Below, in pieces: positions 22,993-32,474 of a stretch of DNA of 64,000 nucleotides. Both the position numbers and the translations under genes were made by a program. Location of the stretch: positions 12,292 to 76,291 of the forward strand of contig NZ_KQ948852.1 of the NCBI RefSeq assembly GCF_001514215.1, read 5' to 3'. The DNA is from Streptomyces bungoensis (GTDB lineage Bacteria; Actinomycetota; Actinomycetes; Streptomycetales; Streptomycetaceae). The notes under the pieces are model-generated. The model saw only the letters and a program-made list of their open reading frames with translations, searched no databases and had not been told where the DNA came from. How positions within the stretch are numbered: position 1 is the stretch's first letter; each line of letters opens with the position of its first letter.

Positions 22993-24816
22993 TCAGTGAC
23001 CGGCGGCCGGGGTGTTGGCGGCGGTGACGTTGACCGCGGCCCACGCCGCGTCCACCGTCCTGTACTCGGTGCTGGTCGCGCCGTACAGGTCCTTGGCGGC
23101 CTGCAGCGTCGCGACGCGCGCGTCGTGGAAGCTGGTCGTGGAGACCATGTAGCGGGTCAGCGCACGGTAGAAGATGGCCGTGGCCTTGGTGCGGCCGATG
23201 CCCTTGACGGTGGAACCGTCGTAGGTCGGCGAGTTGTAGGTGACCGTGCCGATCTTCTTCTGGCCGCTGCCCTCCGCGAGGAGGTAGTAGGCGTGCGAGG
23301 AGACACCGGAGCCCGCGTGCACCTCGGTGGACTCGGTGTCCGGCGCCCAGTAGTCGATCGTGCCCTCGAGCTTGTCGAGCGACGGGTGGTCCAGGCGGCG
23401 CAGGAACTTCTGCTGCAGGCCCAGCTTCTCGCCGATCAGGTAGTCCGGCGTGTCCTTCGCGTTCTTCGCGTAGAACTCGACGTTGGAGCCGAAGATGTCC
23501 GCGAGGGACTCGTTGAGCGCGCCGGGCTCGCCGTACTGGTTGCCGTCTGAGTCGACGTACGTCGGCTGCAGGTTGGCGGTCGCCTCGACCACGCCGTGGG
23601 TCAGCTCGTGACCGGTGACGTCGAGGACGACGAGCGGCTTCTTGAACATGTCGCCGTCGCCGTCGCCGTACAGCATGCAGGTGCAGGTCGGGTCCCAGAA
23701 GGCGTTGGCGACCTTCTTGCCCCAGTGGACCATGCCGCGGGCGGCCTTGGAGTTGTCGGCGATGCCCTTGCGGTTGAAGGTCTTCTTGTAGAAGTCCAGG
23801 GTCTTGGTGATGCCGTACTGGGCGTCGGCGGCGGCGCTGGAGCGGCTGGTGGTCTTGCCGTTGCCCCACACGTCGGTGGTGTTGGTGAACTTCGTGCCGG
23901 CGCCGAAGCTCTCCGTGTACTTGCCCTTGGCGTCCCGGACCTCGGTGCCGTACCGGCTGGGGTCCTTCAGCTGGTAGTGGCCCCGCGAGGTCGCCGTGGT
24001 GGTCAGACCCACCTTGCCCACGAAGAGGGTGTTGCCGGTGCCGTGCGCGGTCGCCGGGTAGTGGGTGGCGCCCGAAAGACCGGAGCCGAGCAGGCCGGCG
24101 CTCCCGGTGGCACCGGTGCCGGTGGACGGGTCGGCCGTCTCGCCCCGCCTGCGCAGCGCGTCGAGCAGCTTCGGCGACAGGAACTCGTCGGCGTCGGGCG
24201 TGTTGCTGCGCACCTTGCCGGTGACGGCGTCCACGACGACGGTGTGCGAGCCGGCCGCGTCGGTGACCGGCACCTGGTAGGCGAGCGCGGACGCGCCATC
24301 GCGGGCGTCCACCACGAGCTCGGCGCTGCCCGCTTCGCCGTCGGCGGCCTGGGCGGCCTTGGCGGCGGCCTGGGCCGGCGTCAGCTTGGCCTTGGTGGTG
24401 GCCGGCTCGACGGTGTGCCGGGCCGCGCGGGTGACCCCCGTGTAGGACAGCTGCCGGTTCAGGTGGACGACGAGGTCGCCGCCGAGCACCGGCATGCCGC
24501 CGTGCGTCCGGACGAACCGGACGTGGCGGGCGCCCTCGGGGTCGACCAGGACGTCCTGGGCGTGCAGTTCGTCGCCCTGCGAGACGCCCGTCGCCGTGGC
24601 GTGGGCGAAGGCCGCGGTGCGCGCCGCCTCCACCACCGTCGTGGCGATCGGGGCGGCGGAGGACGTGCGCTCCACCCCCGTGGAGGGACCGGCGAAGGCG
24701 GTACCGGCCAGGCCCGTGGCAGCCGTCGTCACCGCGACGGCGACCGCCACGGTACGTATGTGCGGTCTACGCAATCTGATCAGGGTTCCTTCGATGAAGG
24801 CGGCCGGGATCACCAA
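22993..24816 (-). CDS. Secreted M4 (thermolysin-like) neutral metalloprotease
   Basis: A preproprotease of up to 607 residues: signal peptide (RRPHIRTVAVAVAVTTAATGLAGTAFA), an FTP/PepSY propeptide of about 180 residues, then a thermolysin catalytic domain. The zinc site is HELTHGVVEATA with the third ligand in NESLADIFG; the other active-site His is in HAGSGVSSHAYYLL. It digests extracellular protein. The GTG at 24816 is the outer start; a TTG at 24774 giving a shorter, more typical signal peptide is equally possible (GAAGGA lies 12 bases upstream of it). A symmetric dyad sits in the AT-rich upstream region (24924-24966). Confidence 0.93.
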   Translation of the reverse strand: MVIPAAFIEGTLIRLRRPHIRTVAVAVAVTTAATGLAGTAFAGPSTGVERTSSAAPIATTVVEAARTAAFAHATATGVSQGDELHAQDVLVDPEGARHVRFVRTHGGMPVLGGDLVVHLNRQLSYTGVTRAARHTVEPATTKAKLTPAQAAAKAAQAADGEAGSAELVVDARDGASALAYQVPVTDAAGSHTVVVDAVTGKVRSNTPDADEFLSPKLLDALRRRGETADPSTGTGATGSAGLLGSGLSGATHYPATAHGTGNTLFVGKVGLTTTATSRGHYQLKDPSRYGTEVRDAKGKYTESFGAGTKFTNTTDVWGNGKTTSRSSAAADAQYGITKTLDFYKKTFNRKGIADNSKAARGMVHWGKKVANAFWDPTCTCMLYGDGDGDMFKKPLVVLDVTGHELTHGVVEATANLQPTYVDSDGNQYGEPGALNESLADIFGSNVEFYAKNAKDTPDYLIGEKLGLQQKFLRRLDHPSLDKLEGTIDYWAPDTESTEVHAGSGVSSHAYYLLAEGSGQKKIGTVTYNSPTYDGSTVKGIGRTKATAIFYRALTRYMVSTTSFHDARVATLQAAKDLYGATSTEYRTVDAAWAAVNVTAANTPAAGH

Positions 24817-24923
24817 CCGCCCTGAGACATGGCGCTGTTGGGCGCCAAGGGGGCTGGTCGGGCCCCGGTGGGAAACCCTTCCCGATCAGTCATGGACACG
24901 TAAAGCCGGAATGATCCATTTCG

Positions 24924-24966
24924 CACTCTTCTATGGCAATTCTTTGCAAATGAGCGCCATAGAGTG
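24924..24966. promoter_or_regulatory. Nested dyad operator upstream of the M4 protease
   Basis: In an AT-rich island, CTATGGC (24931-24937) pairs with GCCATAG (24956-24962), and exactly at their centre is the perfect palindrome TTTGCAAA (24943-24950); all share the axis at 24946/24947. The outer arm extends on the right to GCCATAGAGTG and, with a short insertion, on the left from CACTCT. It lies about 115-150 bp from both flanking divergent starts. Confidence 0.6.
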
Positions 24967-25021
24967 ATCAAGGGATGACCGACTGTGTGTCGGCTGGGGA
25001 GACGCCGTTCTCATCGCCTAG

Positions 25022-26332
<1,311 letters not shown>

Positions 26333-26365
26333 TGATCTTGGCGGAACGACTCCGTCCGGGACACC

Positions 26366-27052
26366 ATGCCCCGCATGAAGGGTGACCTCTTTTCCAGTGA
26401 GCACGTGGTGCGTCCGGCCGTCGAGCCGGGCATGTCCGTCGAGAACGCCAAGTGCATCAAGTACGCGGTGAACGGCGAGATGTACGCCCGCCAGGGCGCG
26501 ATGATCGCCCACCGCGGCGCCCTGCAGTTCGAGCGCAAGGGCCAGGGCGTGGGCGGCATGCTCAAGCGCGCCGTCACCGGCGAGGGGCTGCCCCTGATGG
26601 CGGTGCGCGGCCAGGGCGAGGTGTGGTTCGCGCACGAGGCGCAGAACTGCTTCGTCGTGGAGGTGGAACCCGGCGACCTGTTCACCGTCAACGGCCGCAA
26701 CGTGCTGTGCTTCGACCCGTCGCTGTCGTACGAGATCAGGACGGTCAAGGGCGCGGGCGTCGCCGGGGGCGGCCTGTTCAACAGCGTGTTCAGCGGGCAC
26801 GGTCGGCTCGGCCTGGTCTGCGAGGGCAACCCGCTGGTCATACCGGTCTCGGAGCAGTACCCGGTGTACGTGGACACGGACGCGGTGGTGGGCTGGACCG
26901 CGCGGTTGCAGACCTCGCTGCACCGCTCCCAGTCCTTCGGCTCGATGCTGCGGGGCGGCAGCGGTGAGGCCGTCCAGCTGATGCTCCAGGGCGAGGGGTT
27001 CGTCGTGGTGCGGCCGAGCGAGGCCACGCCGCAGAAGGCACAGCAGCACTGA
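26366..27052 (+). CDS. AIM24 family protein
   Basis: A 228-residue protein of the AIM24 (TIGR00266) family, a beta-rich fold of unknown molecular function that is named after a yeast mitochondrial protein and is common in bacteria. Recognisable segments are YAVNGEMYARQGAMIAHRGAL, a central VWFAHEAQNCFVVEVEPGDLFTVNG and GGGLFNSVFSGHGRLGLVCEG. There is no signal peptide or membrane span. Start is ATG 26366 or 26375; no strong ribosome site distinguishes them. It stands alone between the serine hydrolase and a terminator-like hairpin. Confidence 0.88.
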   Translation: MPRMKGDLFSSEHVVRPAVEPGMSVENAKCIKYAVNGEMYARQGAMIAHRGALQFERKGQGVGGMLKRAVTGEGLPLMAVRGQGEVWFAHEAQNCFVVEVEPGDLFTVNGRNVLCFDPSLSYEIRTVKGAGVAGGGLFNSVFSGHGRLGLVCEGNPLVIPVSEQYPVYVDTDAVVGWTARLQTSLHRSQSFGSMLRGGSGEAVQLMLQGEGFVVVRPSEATPQKAQQH

Positions 27053-27125
27053 GGCCCCGCGGGGTGATCTGCGCCTCACAGGCAACCCCCGCCGTCGTAC
27101 CCGCGTCTTGACCGGCGACAGACCA

Positions 27126-27149
27126 TGCCCCGGCCCCCGGGCCGGGGCA
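27126..27149 (+). terminator. Stem-loop after the AIM24 gene
   Basis: Perfect 10-bp stem TGCCCCGGCC / GGCCGGGGCA with a four-base loop, followed by CGTTT, 74 bp after the AIM24 stop and just before the next operator. Confidence 0.65.
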
Positions 27150-27163
27150 CGTTTCCGACGCGC

Positions 27164-27193
27164 TATACACGTCATGTATACACGCTGTGTATA
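27164..27193. promoter_or_regulatory. Two overlapping palindromes upstream of the TPR gene
   Basis: TATACA-CGTCA-TGTATA (27164-27180) and TATACAC-GCT-GTGTATA (27177-27193) share the central TATA and sit 12 bp upstream of the TPR start codon, where a repressor would cover the promoter. The AT-rich sequence stands out in this genome. No regulator gene is adjacent, so the binder must act in trans. Confidence 0.65.
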
Positions 27194-27204
27194 GAAGGGT
27201 ACGC

Positions 27205-28245
27205 ATGTACGGCAAGGCTTTCGCCCCGGAGTATCAGGGCGCCCTGACCACCCTGTCCGTGAACTCCTCGCTGGTCGACGTGCTGGCCGAGGCCACCGAG
27301 CGGCTGCGCGAGGCCGAGCGGTCGGGCCTCCCCGGCGAGGCCGCGCGCTGCGGCCTCGCCGTGGCCGAGGCCCACCGGCGGCTCGGGCGGATCGGGGACG
27401 CCGACCGGGCCTGGAAGGCGAGTTACCGGGCAGCCCGCGAGGCCGGGGACACCGCGGCCATGGCGTGGGCGCTGTGGAGCGGGGGCACCCTCGCCCGGCA
27501 GCGCGGGGCGTTCCCGCTGGCGTGGCGGCTGCTCGGGCTCGCGGCCGAACTCGGCGAGCGCGGCGGCGACGTCGTCGTCCGCGGCTACTCGCTCGCCGGG
27601 CTCGCGGAGACCGGCCGGATCCAGGGCGACTACGAGGCCGTCGGCCGGCTGCACGAGCAGCTGCTGGCCGAGGCCCGCCGACGCGGCGAGGCCCGGCACA
27701 CGGTGTGGGCGCTGGAGGGCATCGCGCAGATGCACCGCAACACCGGCGACCACGACCGGGCGTACGCGCTGTTCGAGGAGGCGGCGGAGATAGCCGAGCG
27801 GGCCGAGGACCGGCGCGGCCACGCCTGGGCGCTGCGCGGACTCGCCGACATCCTCTCGGCGCGCGACGGGGACACAGAGGGCGCGCTGGAGCTGCTGTCG
27901 CGGGCGGAGGCGACCTGCCGGGAGATGAACCTCTCCAGCGCGCTCGCCTACAACCACAAGATGCAGGGCAACGTCTACTACCGTGCGGGCCGATACGCCG
28001 AGGCCCGGGCGCTGTACGAGCGGGCGCTGGAGGAGTTCCGGGCGATGAGCGAGCCGCGCGGCGAGGCCCTGGCCCGCCTCGGGCTGGCCAAGTCGCGCGC
28101 CCGGCTCGGCCGGGACCGCGCCGAGACGGCCGCCGAACTCGACGAGCTGGCCCGGGCCCTGGAGCGCGGCGGGCTGCGGCACGCACGGGAGATGGTGGCC
28201 CGGGCGCAGGAGGAGTTCGGCCCGGTCGCGGAGGCCGTACGGTGA
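27205..28245 (+). CDS. Tetratricopeptide repeat protein
   Basis: A 346-residue all-helical protein with about six TPR-like repeats, for example GYSLAGLAETGRIQGDYEAV, HTVWALEGIAQMHRNTGDHDRA and AYNHKMQGNVYYRAGRYAEA (residues 110-285). It has no DNA-binding or catalytic domain, so it probably acts as a scaffold. ATG 27205 follows GAAGGG at optimal spacing; the GTG at 27187 falls inside the operator. The stop overlaps the GTG of the polyprenyl synthase gene (GTGA), so the two are translationally coupled and probably form a complex or a dosage-matched pair. Two overlapping palindromes precede it. Confidence 0.9.
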   Translation: MYGKAFAPEYQGALTTLSVNSSLVDVLAEATERLREAERSGLPGEAARCGLAVAEAHRRLGRIGDADRAWKASYRAAREAGDTAAMAWALWSGGTLARQRGAFPLAWRLLGLAAELGERGGDVVVRGYSLAGLAETGRIQGDYEAVGRLHEQLLAEARRRGEARHTVWALEGIAQMHRNTGDHDRAYALFEEAAEIAERAEDRRGHAWALRGLADILSARDGDTEGALELLSRAEATCREMNLSSALAYNHKMQGNVYYRAGRYAEARALYERALEEFRAMSEPRGEALARLGLAKSRARLGRDRAETAAELDELARALERGGLRHAREMVARAQEEFGPVAEAVR

Positions 28246-29276
28246 CGGCGCTCCCCTCGGCGGTGCAGGCGCCGCCCTCCGCCCCCGAACTCCTCGACCG
28301 CTGCCGGGTGCTGGTGCGTCCCGCGCTGACGGAGGCGGTGGGGCGGCTGCATCCGTGGGTGGCCGAGATGGCCGGCTACTCCTTCGGCTGGTGCGAGGTC
28401 GGCGGCGCGCCCGCCGGCGCGTCCGGCGGCAAGGGCGTGCGCCAGGCGCTCGCGGTGCTCGGTGCCCGGGCGGCCGGCGCCGACGGGCGGGCCGGCGTCC
28501 CGGCCGCGGTCGCGGTGGAGCTGGTGCACGCCTTCTCCCTGCTGCACGACGACATCATGGACGGCGACGCCACCCGGCGCCGCCGCCCCGCCGTGTGGAA
28601 GGCGTACGGCACCGGACCGGCCGTCCTCGCCGGTGACGCCCTGTTCGCCCTGGCCGTGGAGACCCTCGCCGCCGCACCGGGCGGTGCCCGCAGCCTGCGG
28701 CTGCTGTCCGCGGCGCTGTCCGATCTGGTGCGTGGCCAGGCCGACGACCTGCTGTTCGCCGCACGCCCCTTCACCGGGCCGGAGCGGGTGACGCCCGTGG
28801 AGTACCGGGTGATGGCGGAGCACAAGACCGGGGCCCTGCTGGGCTGCGCCGCCGCGCTGGGTGCCTCGCTCGGCGGGGCTCCGGGTCCGGCCGTGGCCGC
28901 GCTGGACCGGGCGGGACGGCACCTCGGGGTCGCCTTCCAGCTGGTGGACGACGTGCTCGGCATCTGGGGCGATCCGGCCGTCACCGGCAAGCCGGCGGGC
29001 GGCGATCTCCGGGAGCGCAAGAAGACCTTCCCGGTGCTGGCCGCGCTGGACTCCCCCGCCGCCGCCCGCCGGCTGCCCGCCCTGCTGGACTCCCCCGGCC
29101 GGGAGGCGGAGGCGGCGGACCTGATCGAGGCGGCGGGCGGCCGGGCAGCAGCACTGGCCGAGGCCCGCAGGCTCACCGCCGAGGCGCGGACCCTGCTCAC
29201 CCGGCCGCCCCTGGCCGAGGACGCGGTGGGCGGGATCCTCCGCCTGGTGGACCACCTGGCGGGCCGCGAACTCTGA
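28242..29276 (+). CDS. Polyprenyl diphosphate synthase (trans-type)
   Basis: A 344-residue isoprenyl diphosphate synthase that condenses isopentenyl diphosphate with allylic diphosphates. The first aspartate-rich motif is LLHDDIMDGD (DDxxD) and the second is FQLVDDVLGIWGD; the N-terminal GGKGVRQAL is the IPP-binding loop. Two residues upstream of the first motif the chain has large side chains (FSLLHDD), compatible with a C20-range product, but chain length cannot be stated from sequence. GTG start overlaps the TPR stop. No terpene cyclase or prenyltransferase is adjacent. Its 3' end was duplicated: two decayed copies follow at 29299-29574. Confidence 0.92.
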   Translation: MTALPSAVQAPPSAPELLDRCRVLVRPALTEAVGRLHPWVAEMAGYSFGWCEVGGAPAGASGGKGVRQALAVLGARAAGADGRAGVPAAVAVELVHAFSLLHDDIMDGDATRRRRPAVWKAYGTGPAVLAGDALFALAVETLAAAPGGARSLRLLSAALSDLVRGQADDLLFAARPFTGPERVTPVEYRVMAEHKTGALLGCAAALGASLGGAPGPAVAALDRAGRHLGVAFQLVDDVLGIWGDPAVTGKPAGGDLRERKKTFPVLAALDSPAAARRLPALLDSPGREAEAADLIEAAGGRAAALAEARRLTAEARTLLTRPPLAEDAVGGILRLVDHLAGREL

Positions 29277-29298
29277 GCGGGCCGGCCCACCCCGTGGC

Positions 29299-29574
29299 GG
29301 GTCGCGCAGGCCCAGGACCGCGGGATCGATCCCGAGACGCGCACCTGCCGCCCGGCCGTCCCCGGCTGCGGACGCGATAGACGGGATCCTTCGTCTGGCG
29401 GGCCGCGAACTCCGAGCGGACTTCCCCCACGGAGCGGAGGCGGGTCGCGCAGGCCCAGGCCCGCGGGCTCACGGCCGAGGCCGGGGCCCGGCTCACCCGG
29501 CTGCCCCTGGCCAAGGACGCCCTGGGCGGATCCTCCGGCTGGTGGACCACTCGGGGAGCTGGGAACGCTGAGCG
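29299..29574 (+). repeat. Two decayed tandem copies of the polyprenyl synthase 3' end
   Basis: The last ~135 bp of the synthase gene (about 29142-29280) reappear in degraded form at about 29299-29420 and 29441-29574, with similar spacers, giving a period near 142-150 bp. Shared blocks include the ACCCGGC-GCCCCTGGCC region, GGCGGGATCCT, CTGGTGGACCAC and GGGCCGCGAACTC. Copy two lacks the CTGGTGGACCAC block; copy three retains it. Frames are broken. This fills most of the 404-bp gap, which otherwise holds nothing I recognise. Confidence 0.75.
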
Positions 29575-29680
29575 ACCTCGCCGGGCCGGGCCCGCCGATA
29601 CCGTGTTGACCTGGGGCGGCCGCGCGGGTCAGGGTGCGGGGGGCGCGGTTTCCAGTCCCGCGCCGGGAAGGTGAACGGCC

Positions 29681-30640
29681 TTGATCGGCATCTCGGACAT
29701 CGAAGCCGCCGCACGGCGCATCGCCCCCTACGTGGTACGCACCCCGACCGTGCCGAGCCCCGGGCTCACGGCGCTCCTCGGCGTCCCGGTCACCGCCAAG
29801 CTCGAGCTGCTGCAGCACACCGGCTCCTTCAAGGCGCGCGGGGCGGCGGCGAAGCTGCTGTCGCTGAGCGAGGCCGAGCGGGCGGCCGGTGTGGTGGCGG
29901 TCAGCGGCGGCAACCACGGGATCGCGCTCGCGGTGACGGCGGCGGCCCTCGACGTGAAGGCGACCGTGGTGATGCCGCGCACCGCCCCGGCCCGTTCCCT
30001 GGAGCTCGCCGCGCAGGCCGGCGCGTCGGTGCGGCTCACCGACGGCATGGACAGCGCGTTCGACCTGGCGATGCGGCTGCGGGACGAGGGCCTGACCCTG
30101 GTCCACCCGTTCGACGATCCGGTGGTGGTCGCCGGTCAGGGCACCGTGGGTCTGGAGTTCGCCGAGGACGCCGGGGAACTGACGGACGTCGTCGTCAGCA
30201 TCGGCGGCGGGGGCCTGATCGCCGGGGTGGCGGCCGCGCTGCGCGCCCGGCGCCCCGGTGTGCGGGTGTGGGGCGTGGAGACGGAGGGCGCGGAGGCGAT
30301 GTCCGCCGCGCTGCGTGCGGGCGGTCCGGTGCCGGTGCCGGTGTCCTCCCTGGTCACCACGCTGAGCGCGCCCTCGGTCTCCCGGCTGACCTACGACCAC
30401 GTGTCCGCGCTGGTCGAGGAGGTCCTGGTGGTGCCGGACCGGGAGGCCGTGCGCGGCTGCCTGGATTTCGCGGAGCACGCCAAGCTGTGGACCGAACCGG
30501 CCGCGGGCTGTCTGCTGCCCGCGGCCCGGCAGGTGCTGGCCCGGGTGGGCGACGGCGCCCGGCTCGGGCTCGTGGTGTGCGGGGGCAACGCGGCGCCCGG
30601 GGACGTGACCGGCTGGGCGGAGCGCTTCGGCCTGCTGTGA
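29681..30640 (+). CDS. PLP-dependent threonine/serine dehydratase family protein
   Basis: A 319-residue fold-type II PLP enzyme. The PLP lysine is in LLQHTGSFKARGAAAK, the phosphate-binding loop is VSIGGGGLIAGVAAAL, and VAVSGGNHGIALA matches the substrate loop. It has no C-terminal ACT regulatory domain, so it is a short catabolic-type dehydratase or racemase related to serine/threonine dehydratase; most would deaminate L-threonine or L-serine to the 2-oxo acid. The start appears to be TTG at 29681 with GGGAAGG upstream. It lies after the decayed repeats and is probably a separate transcription unit. Confidence 0.88.
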   Translation: MIGISDIEAAARRIAPYVVRTPTVPSPGLTALLGVPVTAKLELLQHTGSFKARGAAAKLLSLSEAERAAGVVAVSGGNHGIALAVTAAALDVKATVVMPRTAPARSLELAAQAGASVRLTDGMDSAFDLAMRLRDEGLTLVHPFDDPVVVAGQGTVGLEFAEDAGELTDVVVSIGGGGLIAGVAAALRARRPGVRVWGVETEGAEAMSAALRAGGPVPVPVSSLVTTLSAPSVSRLTYDHVSALVEEVLVVPDREAVRGCLDFAEHAKLWTEPAAGCLLPAARQVLARVGDGARLGLVVCGGNAAPGDVTGWAERFGLL

Positions 30641-30846
30641 GTCCCGTTCGACACCCGGGCGTTTACCGTCGGTTACCCGCAGGTGGACGCCCGGCGGCGC
30701 ACCTCCTTTGTGAACTCGCAAGCCCTTTCGAGGAGTTGAATAAAAGGCAAGAACGGCGCCGGAGCCGCATTCCTTTGAACACTCCCCCGCGTGCCCCGCG
30801 TACCTCTGTGGGAAGAGACGCGGCAGCGGTTCAGCGAGGGATGACC

Positions 30847-32424
30847 ATGGTCGAGGCGCACGTCGGGGCACACGAGCTGGTCGCCGGCCGGTACCGGCTG
30901 CTCGAGGTGTTCGCCCGCGAGACGAACCGGCTGTGGTGGTACGCCGAGGACGTGACGGCGAACCAGCCCCGCATGGTGGCGCAGACCGCCCTGCCGGGAG
31001 ACACGGACGCGGACACCGTGCGCCGCGCCACGGCCCGGGTCGTGCGCACCTCCGAGATCATGCGGCTGCTGTGCCCGGGCCGGGTCGCCACGGTCGTCGA
31101 CGCCGTCGTGGAGGCGGGCGCCCTGTGGACCGTCACGGACTGGATCGAGGGCACGACCCTCGGCGAACTCCTGGACCGGGAGGGCCCGTTCAGCATCCCC
31201 CGGGCGGCGCGGCTCGGCCTGGACGTCCTCGACGTGCTCCAGGCCGCGCACGACGAGGGCATCACCCACGGCGAGCTGAGTCCCGGGCAGATCTTCGTGC
31301 GTGACGGGGGGCCGGTCCTGGTGGCCGGGTTCGGGCTGGCCGGCACGACCCTGGTACCGAGGCTGGCTGCGCCGTCGTACGCCTCGCCGGAGCAGGCCCG
31401 CGACGAGCGCCTCGGGCCGGCCGCCGACCTGTGGGCGCTGGGCGCGATCCTCTACACGACGGTCGAGGGTCGTCCGCCGTTCCGCGACCGCGGCCGCCCC
31501 GATGCCACCCTGCGGGCCGTCGACCGGCTGCCCCTGCGCACCCCGCTGCGCACCGGGCCGCTGACCCAGGCGGTGCAGGGGCTGCTGCGCAAGAACTCCC
31601 GGGAGCGGCTGACCCGTCCGGTGCTGCGCGAGGCCCTGACCCGCGCCCTCGACGAGGACACCGGGACCGGCCCCTCCCCGGCGCCCGCATCCCGGCCGCA
31701 CCGCGGACCGGGGGGTCGCGGCAGGCTGCTCCTCACGGCCGGCACCGTGCTGGCCGTCGCGGCCGCCGTCCTGGCCGCCACCCACCACCTGCCCGGCACC
31801 TCGCCGTCGGCCGCCGCGCCCTCCCGGCCCGCCGTCACGGCCACCCCGCCCGCCGGCCCCTCCGGCAGCCAGGCGCCCGGCGCCGGCCCGAGTCCGGGCA
31901 CCGGGCGGCCGACCGCCACCGCCGGACACAGCCCCAGCGCCGGCGCCACCACCGCCCTGCCTGCCGGCTACCACCGGTACACCGCGCCCGAGGGATTCTC
32001 CCTGGCCCTGCCCGACGGCTGGCGGCGGCTGGCCACCTCCCGCGTGCGGGACGTCGCCTACCGCGTCACCTTCGGCACCGACGGCGCCTCCCCCACCCTC
32101 GCCGTCACCTCCAGCAGCCGCGTCGGCCCCGACCCGGTCGCCGTGTGGCGCGACGACGTCGAACCGGAACTCGAGCGGCTGCCCGGCTACCACCGGATCG
32201 GCGGCGTCCGGGCCACCACCTACCAGGGGTACGAGGCCGCCGACCTGGAGTGGCTGTCCGGCACCGGGGACCTGCGGGTGCACACCCTCGGGCGCGGCTT
32301 CCTGACCGGCGGCGGGCACGGCTTCTCCCTGCGCTTCACGACACCGGCCGGGGCCTGGGACGACCCCGCCAACCGGCTCGCCCTGCGGACGTTTCTGCGG
32401 ACCTTCCGTCCGCCGAAGGGCTGA
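30847..32424 (+). CDS. Membrane-anchored protein pseudokinase
   Basis: A 525-residue protein arranged like a Hanks-type Ser/Thr kinase: kinase-like domain (residues 12-265), Pro/Ser-rich linker, one membrane helix (about 293-312) and an extracytoplasmic domain (about 365-525). The catalytic residues are lost: Q46 replaces the VAxK lysine, H141-G-E replaces HRD in THGELSPGQIF, and A160-G-F-G replaces DFG. The APE-type segment ASPEQARDE and the GxxxxWALGAILY helix remain. It should therefore be inactive as a kinase and act as a scaffold or sensor. ATG 30847 is preferred over 30841 because GAGGG ends at 30840. Confidence 0.88.
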   Translation: MVEAHVGAHELVAGRYRLLEVFARETNRLWWYAEDVTANQPRMVAQTALPGDTDADTVRRATARVVRTSEIMRLLCPGRVATVVDAVVEAGALWTVTDWIEGTTLGELLDREGPFSIPRAARLGLDVLDVLQAAHDEGITHGELSPGQIFVRDGGPVLVAGFGLAGTTLVPRLAAPSYASPEQARDERLGPAADLWALGAILYTTVEGRPPFRDRGRPDATLRAVDRLPLRTPLRTGPLTQAVQGLLRKNSRERLTRPVLREALTRALDEDTGTGPSPAPASRPHRGPGGRGRLLLTAGTVLAVAAAVLAATHHLPGTSPSAAAPSRPAVTATPPAGPSGSQAPGAGPSPGTGRPTATAGHSPSAGATTALPAGYHRYTAPEGFSLALPDGWRRLATSRVRDVAYRVTFGTDGASPTLAVTSSSRVGPDPVAVWRDDVEPELERLPGYHRIGGVRATTYQGYEAADLEWLSGTGDLRVHTLGRGFLTGGGHGFSLRFTTPAGAWDDPANRLALRTFLRTFRPPKG

Positions 32425-32474
32425 CCGGCGCATCCGTGCCGTTTTCCGCCCGGCAGCCCGGGGACTCGGCCCCC

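Noticed and set aside
27197..27202. GGGTAC just before the TPR gene as a SigB-type promoter
   Set aside because: It is the ribosome binding site region and has no -35 match.
28242..30640. Terpene or carotenoid biosynthetic cluster around the prenyl synthase
   Set aside because: No cyclase, phytoene synthase, desaturase or P450 gene is present nearby.
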